A DNA stretch of 64,000 bases from Tillus elongatus (taxonomy: Eukaryota; Arthropoda; Insecta; Coleoptera; Cleridae), in the NCBI GenBank assembly GCA_964006375.1, contig OZ023264.1, positions 176,610,010 through 176,674,009 on the forward strand, read 5' to 3'. The translations under genes and the position numbers were made by a program. The notes below the pieces were generated by a model. The model worked only from the letters and a program-made list of their open reading frames with translations. It was not told the origin of the DNA and made no database searches. Below are positions 13,106-23,499 of this stretch, in pieces (within the stretch, counting starts at the first letter, position 1; each line of letters opens with the position of its first letter).

Positions 13106-13150
13106 CTTGCTAAGTCCAGCATCTTCCAAGCAGAAATGCTTGCTATAATT
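13106..13150 (+). pseudogene. RNase H fragment of a LINE
   Basis: AAGTCCAGCATCTTCCAAGC and onward reads KSSIFQAEMLAI, matching the motif with the catalytic Glu of LINE RNase H domains (compare FQAEMYAI at about 36812 and HQAEVYAIG at about 25303). It is followed by an ATT run. Only about 13 residues remain. Confidence 0.45.
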
Positions 13151-13315
13151 ATTATTTTTTATGCAGGAGGGAAAAATGCTCATGCAGACCCCATTCACGG
13201 CCCCGTAGGTTCCGTGGGATATCGAGGTACTGTGAGACTGTACTCACTAAAACCCCCTCCCTGGGAGTACCGGACCTTAGTCCATACCTCCTGTGTGCAC
13301 AGAAAGATGATGATT
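13151..13315. other. Unclassified GC-richer segment
   Basis: CACGGCCCCGTAGGTTCCGT and CCCTCCCTGGGAGTACCGG stand out from the AT-rich surroundings. No coding match was recognised. Possibly part of a LINE or SINE. Confidence 0.3.
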
Positions 13316-14404
13316 TTTTATTTATTTCAACAACCCATCACGAGGGCTCACAGCATAAATACTAGCGTACCGTGGGTGTCGACACGGAGAAAAAGGGCAA
13401 CTTGTTAATTCTAAAATGCCAACAAGTGAAAAGGACTCATTACTTTGAATAACTTGGTTGTTCATTGTGATAGGTCTAAGGCTGGTATATCTCTTATGAG
13501 AAAGAGCGCAAGACTGAGATTTGGTGGGGTTGGATTGTACAAGATTTCTACTTCCCCCAGTCTAATATTTTTTGGAGATCTACGGAGACAGAACTCTCCA
13601 TGAGTCTGTGATCCTCATCTAATTGAGCTAAAGAGACAGGCTTAGAATATTGTATATTTGAGTGGAGGGTGCTGTCGCCCGCGTAACTGTGAACTGGGTT
13701 GGATGTGCTAAAGAGGAGGTCATTGATGTGGAGAAGAAACTAAGTAGGGGCTAAGGCTGAACCTTGAGAAACTCCTGCATTAATTGGATACAGTTTAGAG
13801 GAATGGTCATCCACGACAACAGAAATGCTCCGGTTGGAGAAGAAATTTGCTGTCCAGGTACAGAGTTTTGGTGGTAGGCCATAGGCCCGAAGTTTATTAA
13901 GCAGCGCTGCGTGCCAGGCCTGGTCGAATGCTTTGGATATCTCTAGAGCGAAAATCTGGGATTCACCGTGTAGTTCCATAGACTTGTTCCAAGAATGAGT
14001 GACAAAGGAAAGGAGGTCGGCAGTTGATCTGCGCTGACGGGGAATCCATACTGCCTGTCGTGGATTAGACTGTGTTTTTCAAGAAATTTTAGTAATTTTG
14101 TGTTTATATACTTTTCCATCACTTTAGAGACGACTGAAAGGAGAGAAATAGGCCTGTAGTTGCTAGGAAGCGCTTTGGATCATTTTTTAGGGACGGGTTG
14201 TACTCGAGCAGTTTTCCAGTTACTAGGGAATATGCCTTTATTGTAAGATGTCTGAAACAGACGAGTCAGGACAGGAGCAAGTTCTGGTGCGCATTTTTTG
14301 AGAACAATTGCTGGGATCTCGTCAAGGCCAGATGCTGAAACAAAAGGTGGGAACGTGCTCTTGCAGAAATTATTCCCAATAGATTTAGCAATAGTCAAAT
14401 ACAT
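13316..14404 (-). pseudogene. LINE (Jockey/CR1 type) reverse transcriptase pseudogene
   Basis: Minus strand, from 14404 down: SASGLDEIPAIVLKKCAPEL, FPSNWKTARVQPVPKK, stop, NYRPISLLSVVSKVMEKYI, then QIFALEISKAFDQAWHAALL (the RT catalytic block with its first Asp replaced: LEISKAFD rather than LDISKAFD), AGVSQGSALAPTLF, and a degraded YADD region that reads YAGDS (about 13650-13670). Stops and frameshifts break the frame. The 3' UTR ends near 13330 at GGGTTGTTGAAATAAATAAA. A 3' fragment of the same family lies at 35080-35160. It lies about 150 bp upstream of the first recovered ABHD2 exon, in opposite orientation. Confidence 0.85.
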
Positions 14405-14553
14405 AAATAGAAATATTCAAATGAAAATTCTCGTATACGATGGGGCAAATCGGATGCGACCTTGGTTGTGGGTATCTATAGGCTCGAAATAGACAATTTA
14501 TCACTAGTATTTTAAATTTTAACGGGTAATTATACTAATGTTATTTATTTTAG

Positions 14554-14726
14554 ATATATTCCAACAAGACTATGGGGCTTCAGTGGACACGTTCAGACCA
14601 TACTCCACAGCATCATCGGCAGGGTGAAGTGCCCTTGGCCCATTGGCGAAAGGGTATTCCTAACTTTAAACGATGGCACAACTTTGACCTACGACATGTA
14701 CCAACCTCTCGACACCAATTTTCAAG
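14554..14726 (+). CDS. ABHD2: ABHD2 alpha/beta-hydrolase, first recovered exon
   Basis: An exon of 173 nt (57 whole codons plus one nt at each end) between the acceptor TTATTTATTTTAG and donor GTATGT. It encodes YIPTRLWGFSGHVQT, GRVKCPWPIGERVFL and GTTLTYDMYQPL. These match the start of the conserved core of ABHD2 proteins (human YIPPLIWGKSGHIQT region; Drosophila Hydr2). The protein is a serine hydrolase of the AB_hydrolase_4 group, membrane-anchored by an N-terminal helix, and in mammals acts as a monoacylglycerol lipase. The exon begins with the third base of a codon, so at least one upstream exon (about 70 residues with the membrane anchor) must exist. I did not find it; it may lie beyond the window. 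Nothing suggests a pseudogene. Confidence 0.95.
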
Positions 14727-15055
14727 GTATGTAAAAACAATACAGAGCACCATATGCATTGTTTGCTTATTGTTTTTCTATTGATGTTAATTTAAATCCA
14801 TTTGAAATGATTTACATAATATGTATGTTGAATATAACAGGAAGAACAAGTTACGTCTTTGTCCTTCTACATTTAATTATTATTTATAATATTTGAGTTG
14901 AAGTTTATTGAAAAAATATGAGTCATCCGTTTAATGATAAGTGCAGGAAATGTTAAAGATTGTGTAACACGTACAATATTTACATTAGTCTATACCTACC
15001 TTAGATATTTCTCCTCTAGATAATGAAATTGTGTAACATTAATTTCCATTTTCGG
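14727..15055 (+). other. ABHD2 intron 1, unique part
   Basis: Beginning of the 7.4-kb intron between the first two recovered exons. AT-rich, no element recognised. Confidence 0.6.
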
Positions 15056-15450
<395 letters not shown>

Positions 15451-15681
15451 CCAGAAAAAAATGTAAAAAACTGTTTAAAAATGCAATATCTTTTAAAAGA
15501 CTAGAAGTATGAAACTAAAATTTACGTGCACGTAGATATCGTATCAGTTGTCCTTTCTACCAAATTTGAACTCAATCGGTTCAGTAAATTCTGAGTTACA
15601 ACCAAATAAAAAATAAATAATTTACGATATAACCTGAATTTATCTCCGAATAGGTGCCTATAGTGTTAGACAAGGTCAGAC

Positions 15682-17139
15682 TAGTGATGGGTTGTTATTT
15701 AATAGTCTGTTATATTTTAACTGTTGTCGAGCGGCAACAGTAACAATCTGTTATGGATATATACAAATAACAGGTACAGTGGAGGGGATGCTGTTGCGCT
15801 TTACACTAGAACTCGGAGTCGTATCTGTTTCTGTTGTCGTATCTGTTTCTGTTGCACTGCAACTAGCTACGATGAAGCAACTTCTGTTTTCATCCGCAAC
15901 TGTTATAACAGGATGAATGGACATGCGACTGGGAATGGGGTATAGAGCGGACTTTACTTCATAACATAATACTGTTTTCATCCGCAACTGTTATAACAGG
16001 ATGAATGGACATGAGACTGGGAATGGGGTATGGAGTATAGAGCGGACTTTACTTCATAACATACTACTTTATACTAGTGTGCTCACAGCTTTGGGAACGT
16101 AGGGTCGTCGGTTCAATGAAACTGTTAAATTTTGACAGGTTGTTGATTCACACAAAACACACACACATATATTTACAATTTATAAACAAACACAAAATAT
16201 GAAAAATGTAAATAAAATCAACGATGTTTCTTTTTTTCTTTGAGAAAAATTGTCTTACACTAAAAAAAAATACTTTTCTATAAAAACACTTTCAAAGTTC
16301 TGAGTTTTTGTTGATGAACATTATTTGATTGACTTTGGTCGACGAAAGTCTGTTACGTTAGTGATATGTATACAAATGTACAGTTATGCTTTAACATGAG
16401 TCCTTAGGTATTATATTATATTAGGTAGTTTCTTTGCTCATTCTTCTTTGCCTTATGTAACTAATAAATCAATATTCCTTTTTACTTTTCACTTTGGAAA
16501 TCTAAGAAATGGGTCCGATTTTAAACATCTTTTTTTTATTACTACTGCAAAATAAAAAATCGCTGAAACTTAAAAAATCTCAGAAACAGTACCAATTTTA
16601 ATGAAATTATAAAAATATTCCCTGTACCCGGTATAGTTGAAACCAGACACACTTCGCCCTATAGGTAGAGAGAAAAAAATTAGTTTTAATTTTTAAAAAA
16701 TTATTTATTTTATTTTTTGCTTACAATAATTCATTTATTTCATATAGCTCTCATTTTCAAGGAAAAGATGGCTATAGAGGTTTTCAAGCTCAATGCTTAA
16801 CTAATACTTAATTAGTAAAGAAAATTCGAAAGAAATTCTGCTTTGTTGAATTTTTTACCAAATTATTATTAGTGATTAATACCCAAAAAAAAACCTCCAT
16901 CATTTTTTTAATAAAAAATTAATTAATTGTTTTAAACATAATACAAGTATATTTTTTGTTTTAAACATTACCCAACTACACCACCGGACGGGTTCAGCTA
17001 CTGTTACTACGCTACGTGGAATTCTTAATAATTCATAATTCATACTGTTATTTTCAACCTGTTATATTTAACTGTTATTTCTAAATAACAGTAACAGTTG
17101 GGACCTGTTACAGCAATATAACAGTTTTTCCCATCACTA
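15682..17139. mobile_element. Non-autonomous hAT element with 8-bp target duplication
   Basis: Starts TAGTGATGGG and ends CCCATCACTA. It is flanked on both sides by GGTCAGAC (15674-15681 and 17140-17147), an exact 8-bp target duplication as expected for the hAT superfamily. Subterminal AACTGTTATTT and TATAACAG motifs are repeated in both orientations. There is no transposase ORF; the interior resembles the larger copy at 59854-63462. It lies in ABHD2 intron 1. Confidence 0.95.
15884..16060 (+). repeat. 88-bp tandem duplication inside the hAT element
   Basis: CTGTTTTCATCCGCAACTGT starts at 15884 and again at 15972, with the following sequence (GGATGAATGGACATG, GAGCGGACTTTACTTC) repeated almost exactly. 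Confidence 0.9.
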
Positions 17140-17147
17140 GGTCAGAC

Positions 17148-18340
17148 AGATATATCAGGGTTACGCTGCTATTGGAAACAAATGCTCCAAATTAAACTTC
17201 AAGGGAACAGGCTACATATTATGTTACAATAAACAATCAGCATGGTTGCCATTTGCCAAAAGTGTCATTTGAATTTTAAAATAGAAAAATATATAGTAAT
17301 AAATAAATTTTTTAATGAAAGTGATTTAATTTGTTTAAAGGCAATCTAGAACTACGTTTTATTATGTATAAATATTAAGCTTCCCATTCTTCAAGGTATT
17401 TAAAACCCATCGCCCTTTCCCAGTTAAATCTGACAACGCCAGTTAGCTATTTGCCATTGTCATTTGTTATTTTGCAAACTGTCAGTGGGAGGAGTCGAAT
17501 TTGAGGTTATCTTCTTCAATGTTTACCAATGTCATAAACAAATAATAGGCTCAGCTAATACCTTAGAATCTGAGAATAAGGTACTTATTGTTTACTTTTA
17601 GTTTTTAGTGAATTTTCATTATTACTTACTCTTCACGTCGTATATGGAAGATTTTAGGTAAATAAAGCTACATAATATTATGCAGTAGTTTAATCTATAC
17701 TTATAAACATATGTTCAGTGTAAATTATAAAAATTTTAATTTCAATTTTTTTATTGTTATTTGTTTCATTTTCAAATAGTATGGATAGAGCAATAGTAAA
17801 TAAATGTTGAGAAGGGTTTAGGTGCAACAAGTGAGTTATGGTAGCGAATTTTCGTTAAAATGTTCCAAATGGTGATAATTCAATTTCCCATTAAACTAGA
17901 ATCTTCAATTTTGATACATACTAAAACCTATAGAAAAGCACCGTGGGTACTAAATTCAAAAAATAACACAATGAGCTTCATAGGCAACGATAAATTTGTT
18001 TTAGAAAACCATTTTTGTTATTTGTAAGAAGTGTGTTCTATAAAGCCTTAAATTTCGGCTTCAGCCACCATTATCCTTCATTTGACTTAAATATTTGCAG
18101 AAAATTAATTTCAAATAGACCCTTTTTCTGATGCTTTAGCTGTGGTTTCAACTATAGGGTAATACTATAGTTGAATTTAGTAATGCATGAAGAAAAACTT
18201 TGTACCTACCCCTTGTTAAGTCCATTGCGTGCACGAAGCAATGTGATATTTGGCATAGTTAAAGTGTATATAAACAAGGAGAGCAGAAAGATAAAATATA
18301 TGTATAATATGTAATTAATAGATTAAAAATTGCTTTCTTC
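17148..18340. other. Intron sequence with eroded repeats
   Basis: No coding signal. It includes a degenerate MITE end (GGTGCAACAAGTGAGTTATG at about 17820) and, from 18060, fragments of the composite repeat also seen at 6800-6900. Confidence 0.5.
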
Positions 18341-18727
18341 TAATTAGACAAGCGTCTCGCGACAGTAAAAACTTTGATGAGTTTTTGGTCGTTTTGACGA
18401 AATAAAAGACCTTCCTGACTGTGCTGTGTACACACAATCCTCCCAACTGACCTTCATGACCTGCCCTGACATCAGTTTGCCTAATCAAAAGCTAAAAAAG
18501 TTAAAAGGGAAAGGAAAAGTTATTATGCTCACATAACCTTGATATATGGCAGGGTTGATTTTCCTTCTCCTTTTAGCTTTTAATTAGGCAAACTGATGTC
18601 AGGGCAGGTCAGAAAAGTCAGTTGATAAGATTTTGTGTGTAGCATCACGTTAGGGAGGTCTTTTATTTAGTTAAAACAACAAAAAACTCATCCAAGTTTT
18701 TACTGTCGCGAGACGCTCGTCTAATCA
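18341..18727. mobile_element. Foldback element
   Basis: TAATTAGACAAGCGTCTCGC and GACAGTAAAAACTT at the left are mirrored by AAGTTTTTACTGTCGCGAGA and CGCTCGTCTAATCAG at the right. Inner pairs include GACCTGCCCTGACATCAGTT with AACTGATGTCAGGGCAGGTC. The arms are about 170 bp around a short centre. There is no ORF. Class unassigned. Confidence 0.9.
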
Positions 18728-19204
18728 GACAGTATGATTGATTCCCAGTGTGACGACGGGTAATATATTCATGTTAATGTAAAACACATATTACTCCTAA
18801 GTTTAAACATAAAAAAGTTATGGGCAGTTAAAGGAAAAAAATTTGGAGTTTTCCTCAAAACTTCAAAGTCGCAAATTGAAACGTCAAAATTGGCAATGTT
18901 TAGGCAAAGAACGTGAAACAAATACGGATTGGCGAAAGAAAATGTTGCAAGAAGAGTGTTCCGCGAACACTTAAGTTTCAGCTTTAACCGTCATTGCCCT
19001 TCACTTTACTAAAATCTTTATAGAAAATTTATTTCAAATAGACCCTTTCTCTGATGGTTTGGCTGTCGGTTTAGTTAAATTGATGCTTTCGCCATAGGTT
19101 TAGTGAAGTTTATGGTTTGACGGTCTATAATTTTTAGCTAATTTTTGTAGAACAAATTCGTTAATGCATTTTTGCATTTTTTATCGAAATATGATTTAAA
19201 AAAA
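18728..19204. repeat. Composite repeat fragments
   Basis: CTCTGATGGTTTGGCTGTCG, TTTTTAGCTAATTTTTGTAG and TTTTTATCGAAATATGATTT match the block at 850-1290 in the same order. Confidence 0.65.
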
Positions 19205-19496
19205 TCGGGACGCAGTAAGTGCATTTTGGTAGGGAATTTTCATTAAATCCTTTAAATTTCATAACTCAATTTACTATTAACGTAAGGTTTGTTGGCTAGG
19301 AAACCAACATTTAAGTTTAGTTTCGGAAAATTTTTGTACATTTTCAAACAATAAGTAATTTTGATAAAATATAGTAGGTACATTATTTCTACTACATAGG
19401 CTATACCGGTAATCAGATTGATGCCTGCTCGCATTTGCTATCAAAAACATTTTTATGAAAATTCGCTTCCATAACGCACTTGCTGCGTCCCGAACT
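19205..19496. mobile_element. GACGCAG-type MITE, complete copy
   Basis: Begins GGGACGCAGTAAGTGCATTT and ends AACGCACTTGCTGCGTCCC. The interior GGTTTGTTGGCTAGGAAACC matches 1380-1400. The element abuts the truncated 5' end of a LINE at about 19500. Confidence 0.88.
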
Positions 19497-19510
19497 TTTT
19501 ATTGTTAATA

Positions 19511-21600
19511 TACCAGTGATTGTTCTCGAGGAGGGGGTGTCTTGATTGCTGTCAGAGAGGAGCTTGTAAGCCAAAGGTTAATGGTGTCAGATGAGTTTGA
19601 GCATGTTTTTGTGTTAATTGGATCAGGAAACAACCAAATGATAGTTGCTGCAACGTATATACCACCCAGATCCTCGACTGAAGCATACATTGGCTTTTCT
19701 GAAGAACTCGAGAGATTATCTATCACTCATCATAGTGCAAAAGTTTTGGTCTGTGGGGATTTCAATCTTCCCCATGGCATATGGTCTCAAGACAGCCTTG
19801 GCTCCAGTGTTTCAGTTCAGCCTGGCTCCCCACCAAGTGAAATTCTGGCAGCTGAGGTGGTTTCAAATATGTGTTCATACCTCAATTTGTTCCAGATGAA
19901 TAGTCTCCTCTCCATCAACGGTTCACTGTTGGATCTTGTTTTATACTCTAGCAGTGATATTGTTCCTCAGCCTCCAGATATAGTTATAATTCCTGAAGAT
20001 TCGCACCATCCACCGTTTCAGTTTCAGCTGCTACACGACTGGTGCACCAACAACGTTGGATTTGTTCCAGATGGTTATTACAGAGATTTCAAGTCTGCTG
20101 ACTTCGTCTCAATTTCGGGATTTTTAGACTTAGTTAGTTGGGATACTTTGTTCGAAAATAAATCCCTTGAATTGATGGTGAAAATGCTTTATGATATTTT
20201 GTACATTGCTATTGATTTATATGTCCCTTTAAAGAAGTTTTCTTCTAAAAAGTTTCCACGATGGTTTACACCTGAACTCAAAAACTTAATATATCTTAAA
20301 AAGCAAGCACATCTCAAATATAAGGTATCCAAGTCTGCTGATGAGTATGTTAAGTTTTCTAAATTAAGATCTCTATGTAAGATAAAATCTCGTGAAGCTT
20401 ACATTAACTATGTTTCCGAAACTGAGTCATCACTATGTAACAATACCAAACCTTTCTGGAAATTTGTTAACTTCAAGTATAAGAATGCTGATTTTCCAAG
20501 TACTTTAAAATATAATGATCAAATGAGTTCATCGGGATTAGACATTGTTGACATGTTCGCTGAGTATTTTTCGTCGGTTTACAGCGGCGATAAGTGTTCT
20601 CCCCCTACCCATGAATTTTCTTATGCTGAGCTGAATCTGTCAGTGCACCACATTAAAATATCAGACATTTATACTAAACTTGCAGCCCTAGATGTCAGTA
20701 AAAGTCCTGGGCCAGACGGTATTCCCCCATCTCTTCTTAGGTGCTGTAGTTTTAATTTGTCTAGACCTTTATGGTTCATCTTTAATTTATCTCTGGAAAT
20801 GGGTGTTTTCCCTACATGCTGGAAACTTAGTTTCATTCTTCCAATTTTTAAATCTGGTGACAGTGGTCCTGTTGAGAACTACCGACCGATAAGTACTCTT
20901 AGCGTTATTCCTAAAATTTTTGAGGATCTTCTGTGTGAGACTCTTACTTCTCTCCTTAAAGGTTTAATCATTGACCAGCAATATGGATTTATATCAGGTC
21001 GTTCTGCTGACCTAAACCTGTTGGTGTACAGTGCCTACTTGTCGGAGTCCTTGACGGCGGGTATTCAGGTTGACTCTGTTTATACCGACTTTTCCGAGGC
21101 CTTTGACAGAGTGAACCATAACCTCTTGATCCATAAGCTACATATGTTTGGTGTTGGCGACCCTCTTCTCAGCTGGATAGGTAGTTACCTTTCTGACAGA
21201 TATCAGGTGGTGCGGATAGGGAATTTTTTCGGGGCGGCAAGGCCGCGGACGAGCCCTGAGGGAAAAAAAAAGAGTTCGTTTCTTGTCGCCTTTCATCGTA
21301 CCAACTACAGTCACAACTCTTATTTAATTAGATGCTCAGTGTTGGCCAACAAATTGTCAGATGAACTTGACTTTTTCACAAGGAAATCAGTTTTCTTAAA
21401 ACAACTGTCACTTTGTAAGTTTAGTTAATCGGTACTTAATATTTATTGCCTATATTTTGCCTATATTGCCTATTTTTATTTTTATTTTTTTCATTTTGTC
21501 TAACTTGTAACCATTTTGTATGCTTTGTTAACTGCTTTTATTGTATATATTTTTTCTTTTTGTACTTATCTAAAATGGGCTCCTGGCCCGTAAATTAAAA
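19511..21600 (+). pseudogene. Jockey-like LINE ORF2, 5'-truncated and lacking its RT catalytic core
   Basis: An open frame from about 19511 to 21427 encodes an endonuclease-RT polyprotein in intron 1 of ABHD2, in the same orientation as the gene. Endonuclease motifs: ATYIPPR, CGDFNLPHGIW (about residue 72 counted from Met 19542), GSLLDLVL and EDSHHPP. The N-terminal endonuclease residues are missing. RT motifs: SPGPDGIPPSLL (about residue 388), ENYRPISTLSVIPKIFEDLL, QYGFISGRS and VYTDFSEAFDRVNH (about residue 513). After SYLSDRYQVVRIGNF the frame runs into a foreign 40-bp insert and then into the usual C-terminus (HRTNYSHNSYLIRCS). The YADD block is deleted, so no active RT is made. A 3' UTR with GGGCTCCTGGCCCG and an A-tail ends near 21610. 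Confidence 0.9.
21228..21268 (+). mobile_element. Isolated 3' tail of the RNase-H LINE family
   Basis: TCGGGGCGGCAAGGCCGCGG, then ACGAGCCCTGAGGG and an A-run, is the 3' terminus of the family whose longer copy ends at 53870. Here only about 40 bp is present, sitting exactly where the Jockey-like ORF loses its catalytic core. No target duplication is visible on the two sides. Confidence 0.82.
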
Positions 21601-21610
21601 AAAAAAATAA

Positions 21611-21981
21611 TATTGGTAAATTTTTATCGAGAAAATTCACTAATAGAATATGTTTAAAAAAACTTTTTTGTTGGAAAAACCGGTTCAATTAGGTTGTCTA
21701 AAACGAAATCCTCCAGGCGATTAACAAGGAAAAATACCTGCCACGTTTAAAATTTCGCAGATAAATTCCTTTTGTAAACATGAACTAAATTTTTTGCTGG
21801 AAAGCTTTTGTAACTTTAATGAAATTTGTAATCGAAGTTTCTTTTAAAGAGACTTAAAACTACTTAAAACTACCTAGATTCAACAAATTTTAATTTTCCA
21901 GCGTCATAGAAAATTGAGTTTTGGTCATTCAAAGTTGTTTTCTCAAAAGGAGCTAGAACACAAGATTTGTAAATTTGTATG

Positions 21982-22012
<31 letters not shown>

Positions 22013-22081
22013 TAATTCTTCAAATGAGCATGTATTAGGACCTCTAAACCCGATCTTCAACATCTTATCAAATTCTTATGG
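21611..22081. other. Intron sequence with (GA)n tract
   Basis: Contains (AG)n at about 21985-22012 and fragments of family T (GAGAAAATTCACTAATAGAA; CTTCAAATGAGCATGTATTAG). Also contains CAGGCGATTAACAAGG, similar to the foldback at 31770. No gene. Confidence 0.6.
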
Positions 22082-22114
22082 AAATTCACTATTATAAGGC
22101 ACTTGCTGCGTCCC
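22082..22114. mobile_element. MITE terminus adjoining a splice acceptor
   Basis: AAATTCACTATTATAAGGCA and CTTGCTGCGTCCCGAA are the right-end form of the GACGCAG MITE. The end lies about 30 nt upstream of ABHD2 exon 2, so the polypyrimidine tract and AG begin immediately beyond it. The matching left end was not identified (19205 is already paired). Confidence 0.75.
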
Positions 22115-22144
22115 GAATTTTTTTTAAATTACTTTTCATTCCAG

Positions 22145-22312
22145 ACGACATTACCATAGCCATCTGTCCGGGCATAGGCAACACATCTGAAAGCGTCTAC
22201 ATCCGTACGTTCGTCCACTGGGCCCAATGCCATGGTTACCGTTGTGCTGTGTTGAACCATGTGGGTGCCCTAACCAGCATACCAGTCACCGCACCCAGAA
22301 TATTCAGCTATG
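22145..22312 (+). CDS. ABHD2: ABHD2, second recovered exon
   Basis: An exon of 168 nt after acceptor TTTTCATTCCAG and before donor GTAATT. It continues the preceding exon in phase (CAA G + AC gives Gln-Asp) and encodes DDITIAICPGIGNTSESVYI, RTFVHWAQCHGYRCAVLNHV, GAL and RIFSYG. In the ABHD2 family ICPGI forms the strand and turn near the oxyanion hole, and AVLNH is the next core strand. Conservation is high, with no stops or indels. A MITE end lies only about 30 nt upstream, evidently without spoiling the acceptor. The next intron is only 53 bp. Confidence 0.96.
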
Positions 22313-22365
22313 GTAATTGAGAATCATTTATAAATATATAACCGATACTTATCAGATTTTTCCAG

Positions 22366-22552
22366 GTAACACTCAGGACTTTGATGAGATGGTACAAAGC
22401 ATCATCAGCCGACATTCTAGCACAAAAATCGTCTGTGTGGGATTTAGTCTTGGTGGTAATCTGGTAACCAAATACATGGGAGAAACTGATCGTGAACGTC
22501 CTTGTCATATAATTGGTGGAATATCGATATGTCAGGGATACTGTGCAATAGA
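22366..22552 (+). CDS. ABHD2: ABHD2, third recovered exon (nucleophile elbow)
   Basis: An exon of 187 nt after acceptor TTTTTCCAG, ending GA before GTAAGT. It encodes NTQDFDEMVQSIISR, KIVCVGFSLGGNLVTKYMGE and HIIGGISICQGYCAIE. The GFSLGG motif is the GxSxG nucleophile elbow; the Ser is residue 141 of the recovered 352-residue product. Phase is kept on both sides (TAT G + GT gives Tyr-Gly; GA + A gives Glu). The following intron is 3.7 kb and contains an RNase-H LINE in the same orientation. The exon looks fully functional. Confidence 0.96.
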
Positions 22553-22960
22553 GTAAGTATTTTGAAATTACTGCTAAATAATTTGTTGAATATATGACAA
22601 ACGCCATATATGTAGGCAATGGCAAGTTACCCACACATGTCTATAAAGTAGTTACTTTCGTTAGTAGTTTATTTTGTCTATAGTAAGTTTTGTTTTCGGT
22701 TTGACAAGTACAAAAACAGTGTGCAATAATGTGCTGGTAATCGTTGATGTTTTGTAGAAGCTGTGTCGTATTGATTTCCTTTTTAAAGGTCAGAATGAAC
22801 CTTTTGTTTTTGTATGAACACTGCGTAAAATAATAACCTCTAATAAAAAGAAAAGAGTGTAATTAAACCAATCCTCGAAACTAAAACCTAACATAATTAT
22901 TTATATTTTTAAAAGTAGTAGAAAAACCTTTTAAAATGCATTAACAAAAATGTAAACTCC
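22553..22960 (+). other. ABHD2 intron 3, unique part
   Basis: AT-rich intron sequence with no recognised element. Confidence 0.55.
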
Positions 22961-23320
22961 GCAACCTGTCTTACATCTCACTATGTGCTGTGAGGTTGAC
23001 CACCATAACCGTATTACTTTATTGGTGTTTTCTCGCTGCAATTATTATACCGTACTGACGAGCTCTAATTAGAGCGAAACCGGTGTGCGGTTTTTATTGT
23101 GGTGAAAATACATCTAGCCTTATATACATTGTCCCTATGTTAGGGAAGAAATGGGCCAGGACTGACAATTTACAAAATTGTTAGTTGGTTCTACACAGTC
23201 TTTATTTTATAACATTTTGTGTTATTTGTAGCTGTCGTGGCAACATACTACTTGGTTCCGCAACGAGATGGCGACTCCTGTCTTACATCTCTCACTATGT
23301 GCTTTATAACACTTTAGATA
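22961..23320 (+). repeat. Hammerhead-bearing repeat, partial tandem unit
   Basis: CCGCAACCTGTCTTACATCT and CACTATGTGCT occur at about 22966 and again at about 23258-23305, roughly 295 bp apart, with a hammerhead core between them. The body (CATCTAGCCTTATATACATT, AATGGGCCAGGACTGACAAT, CAACATACTACTTGGTTCC) recurs at 37297-37520 and in part at 32190-32365. No ORF. A small non-coding retroelement or satellite-like unit fits. Confidence 0.65.
23055..23092 (+). ncRNA. Hammerhead ribozyme core
   Basis: CTGACGA (core CUGANGA, 23055-23061), then a perfect stem II GCTCT-AATT-AGAGC (62-75), GAAA (76-79), and a possible stem III ACCG-GTGTG-CGGT (79-91) with U at the cleavage position 92. Stem I pairing between the sequence before 23055 and that after 23092 is weak, so this copy may be inactive. 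The core and two stems are clear by eye. Confidence 0.6.
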
Positions 23321-23433
23321 TTAATAAATGACAACATTTAATCACTATATTAGGGCAGTAATTTAAAATTTAAAAGAAAAAACCGTAAGTACACTTGGAG
23401 TACCCAATTCACCACAACACATCTTTTTAAAGA

Positions 23434-23474
23434 CCTGACGATCGTTTCACTAACAAAGGTACCGTCATCAGAGG
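23434..23474 (-). ncRNA. Penelope-type hammerhead ribozyme
   Basis: Minus strand from 23474: CCT, CTGATGA core, a 16-nt stem II region, GAAA, CGATCGT, C, then AGG. Stem I pairs CCU with AGG. Stem III is the self-complementary ACGAUCGU, too tight to fold alone, so a dimeric ribozyme is implied. The cleavage triplet is GUC. Stem II has lost most of its pairing in this copy. Flanked by the same sequence as 27100-27190 (AAGTACACTTGGAG, CACCACAACACATCTTTTT). Confidence 0.65.
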
Positions 23475-23499
23475 ATGAAAAATTTTAACTACTTACTAC

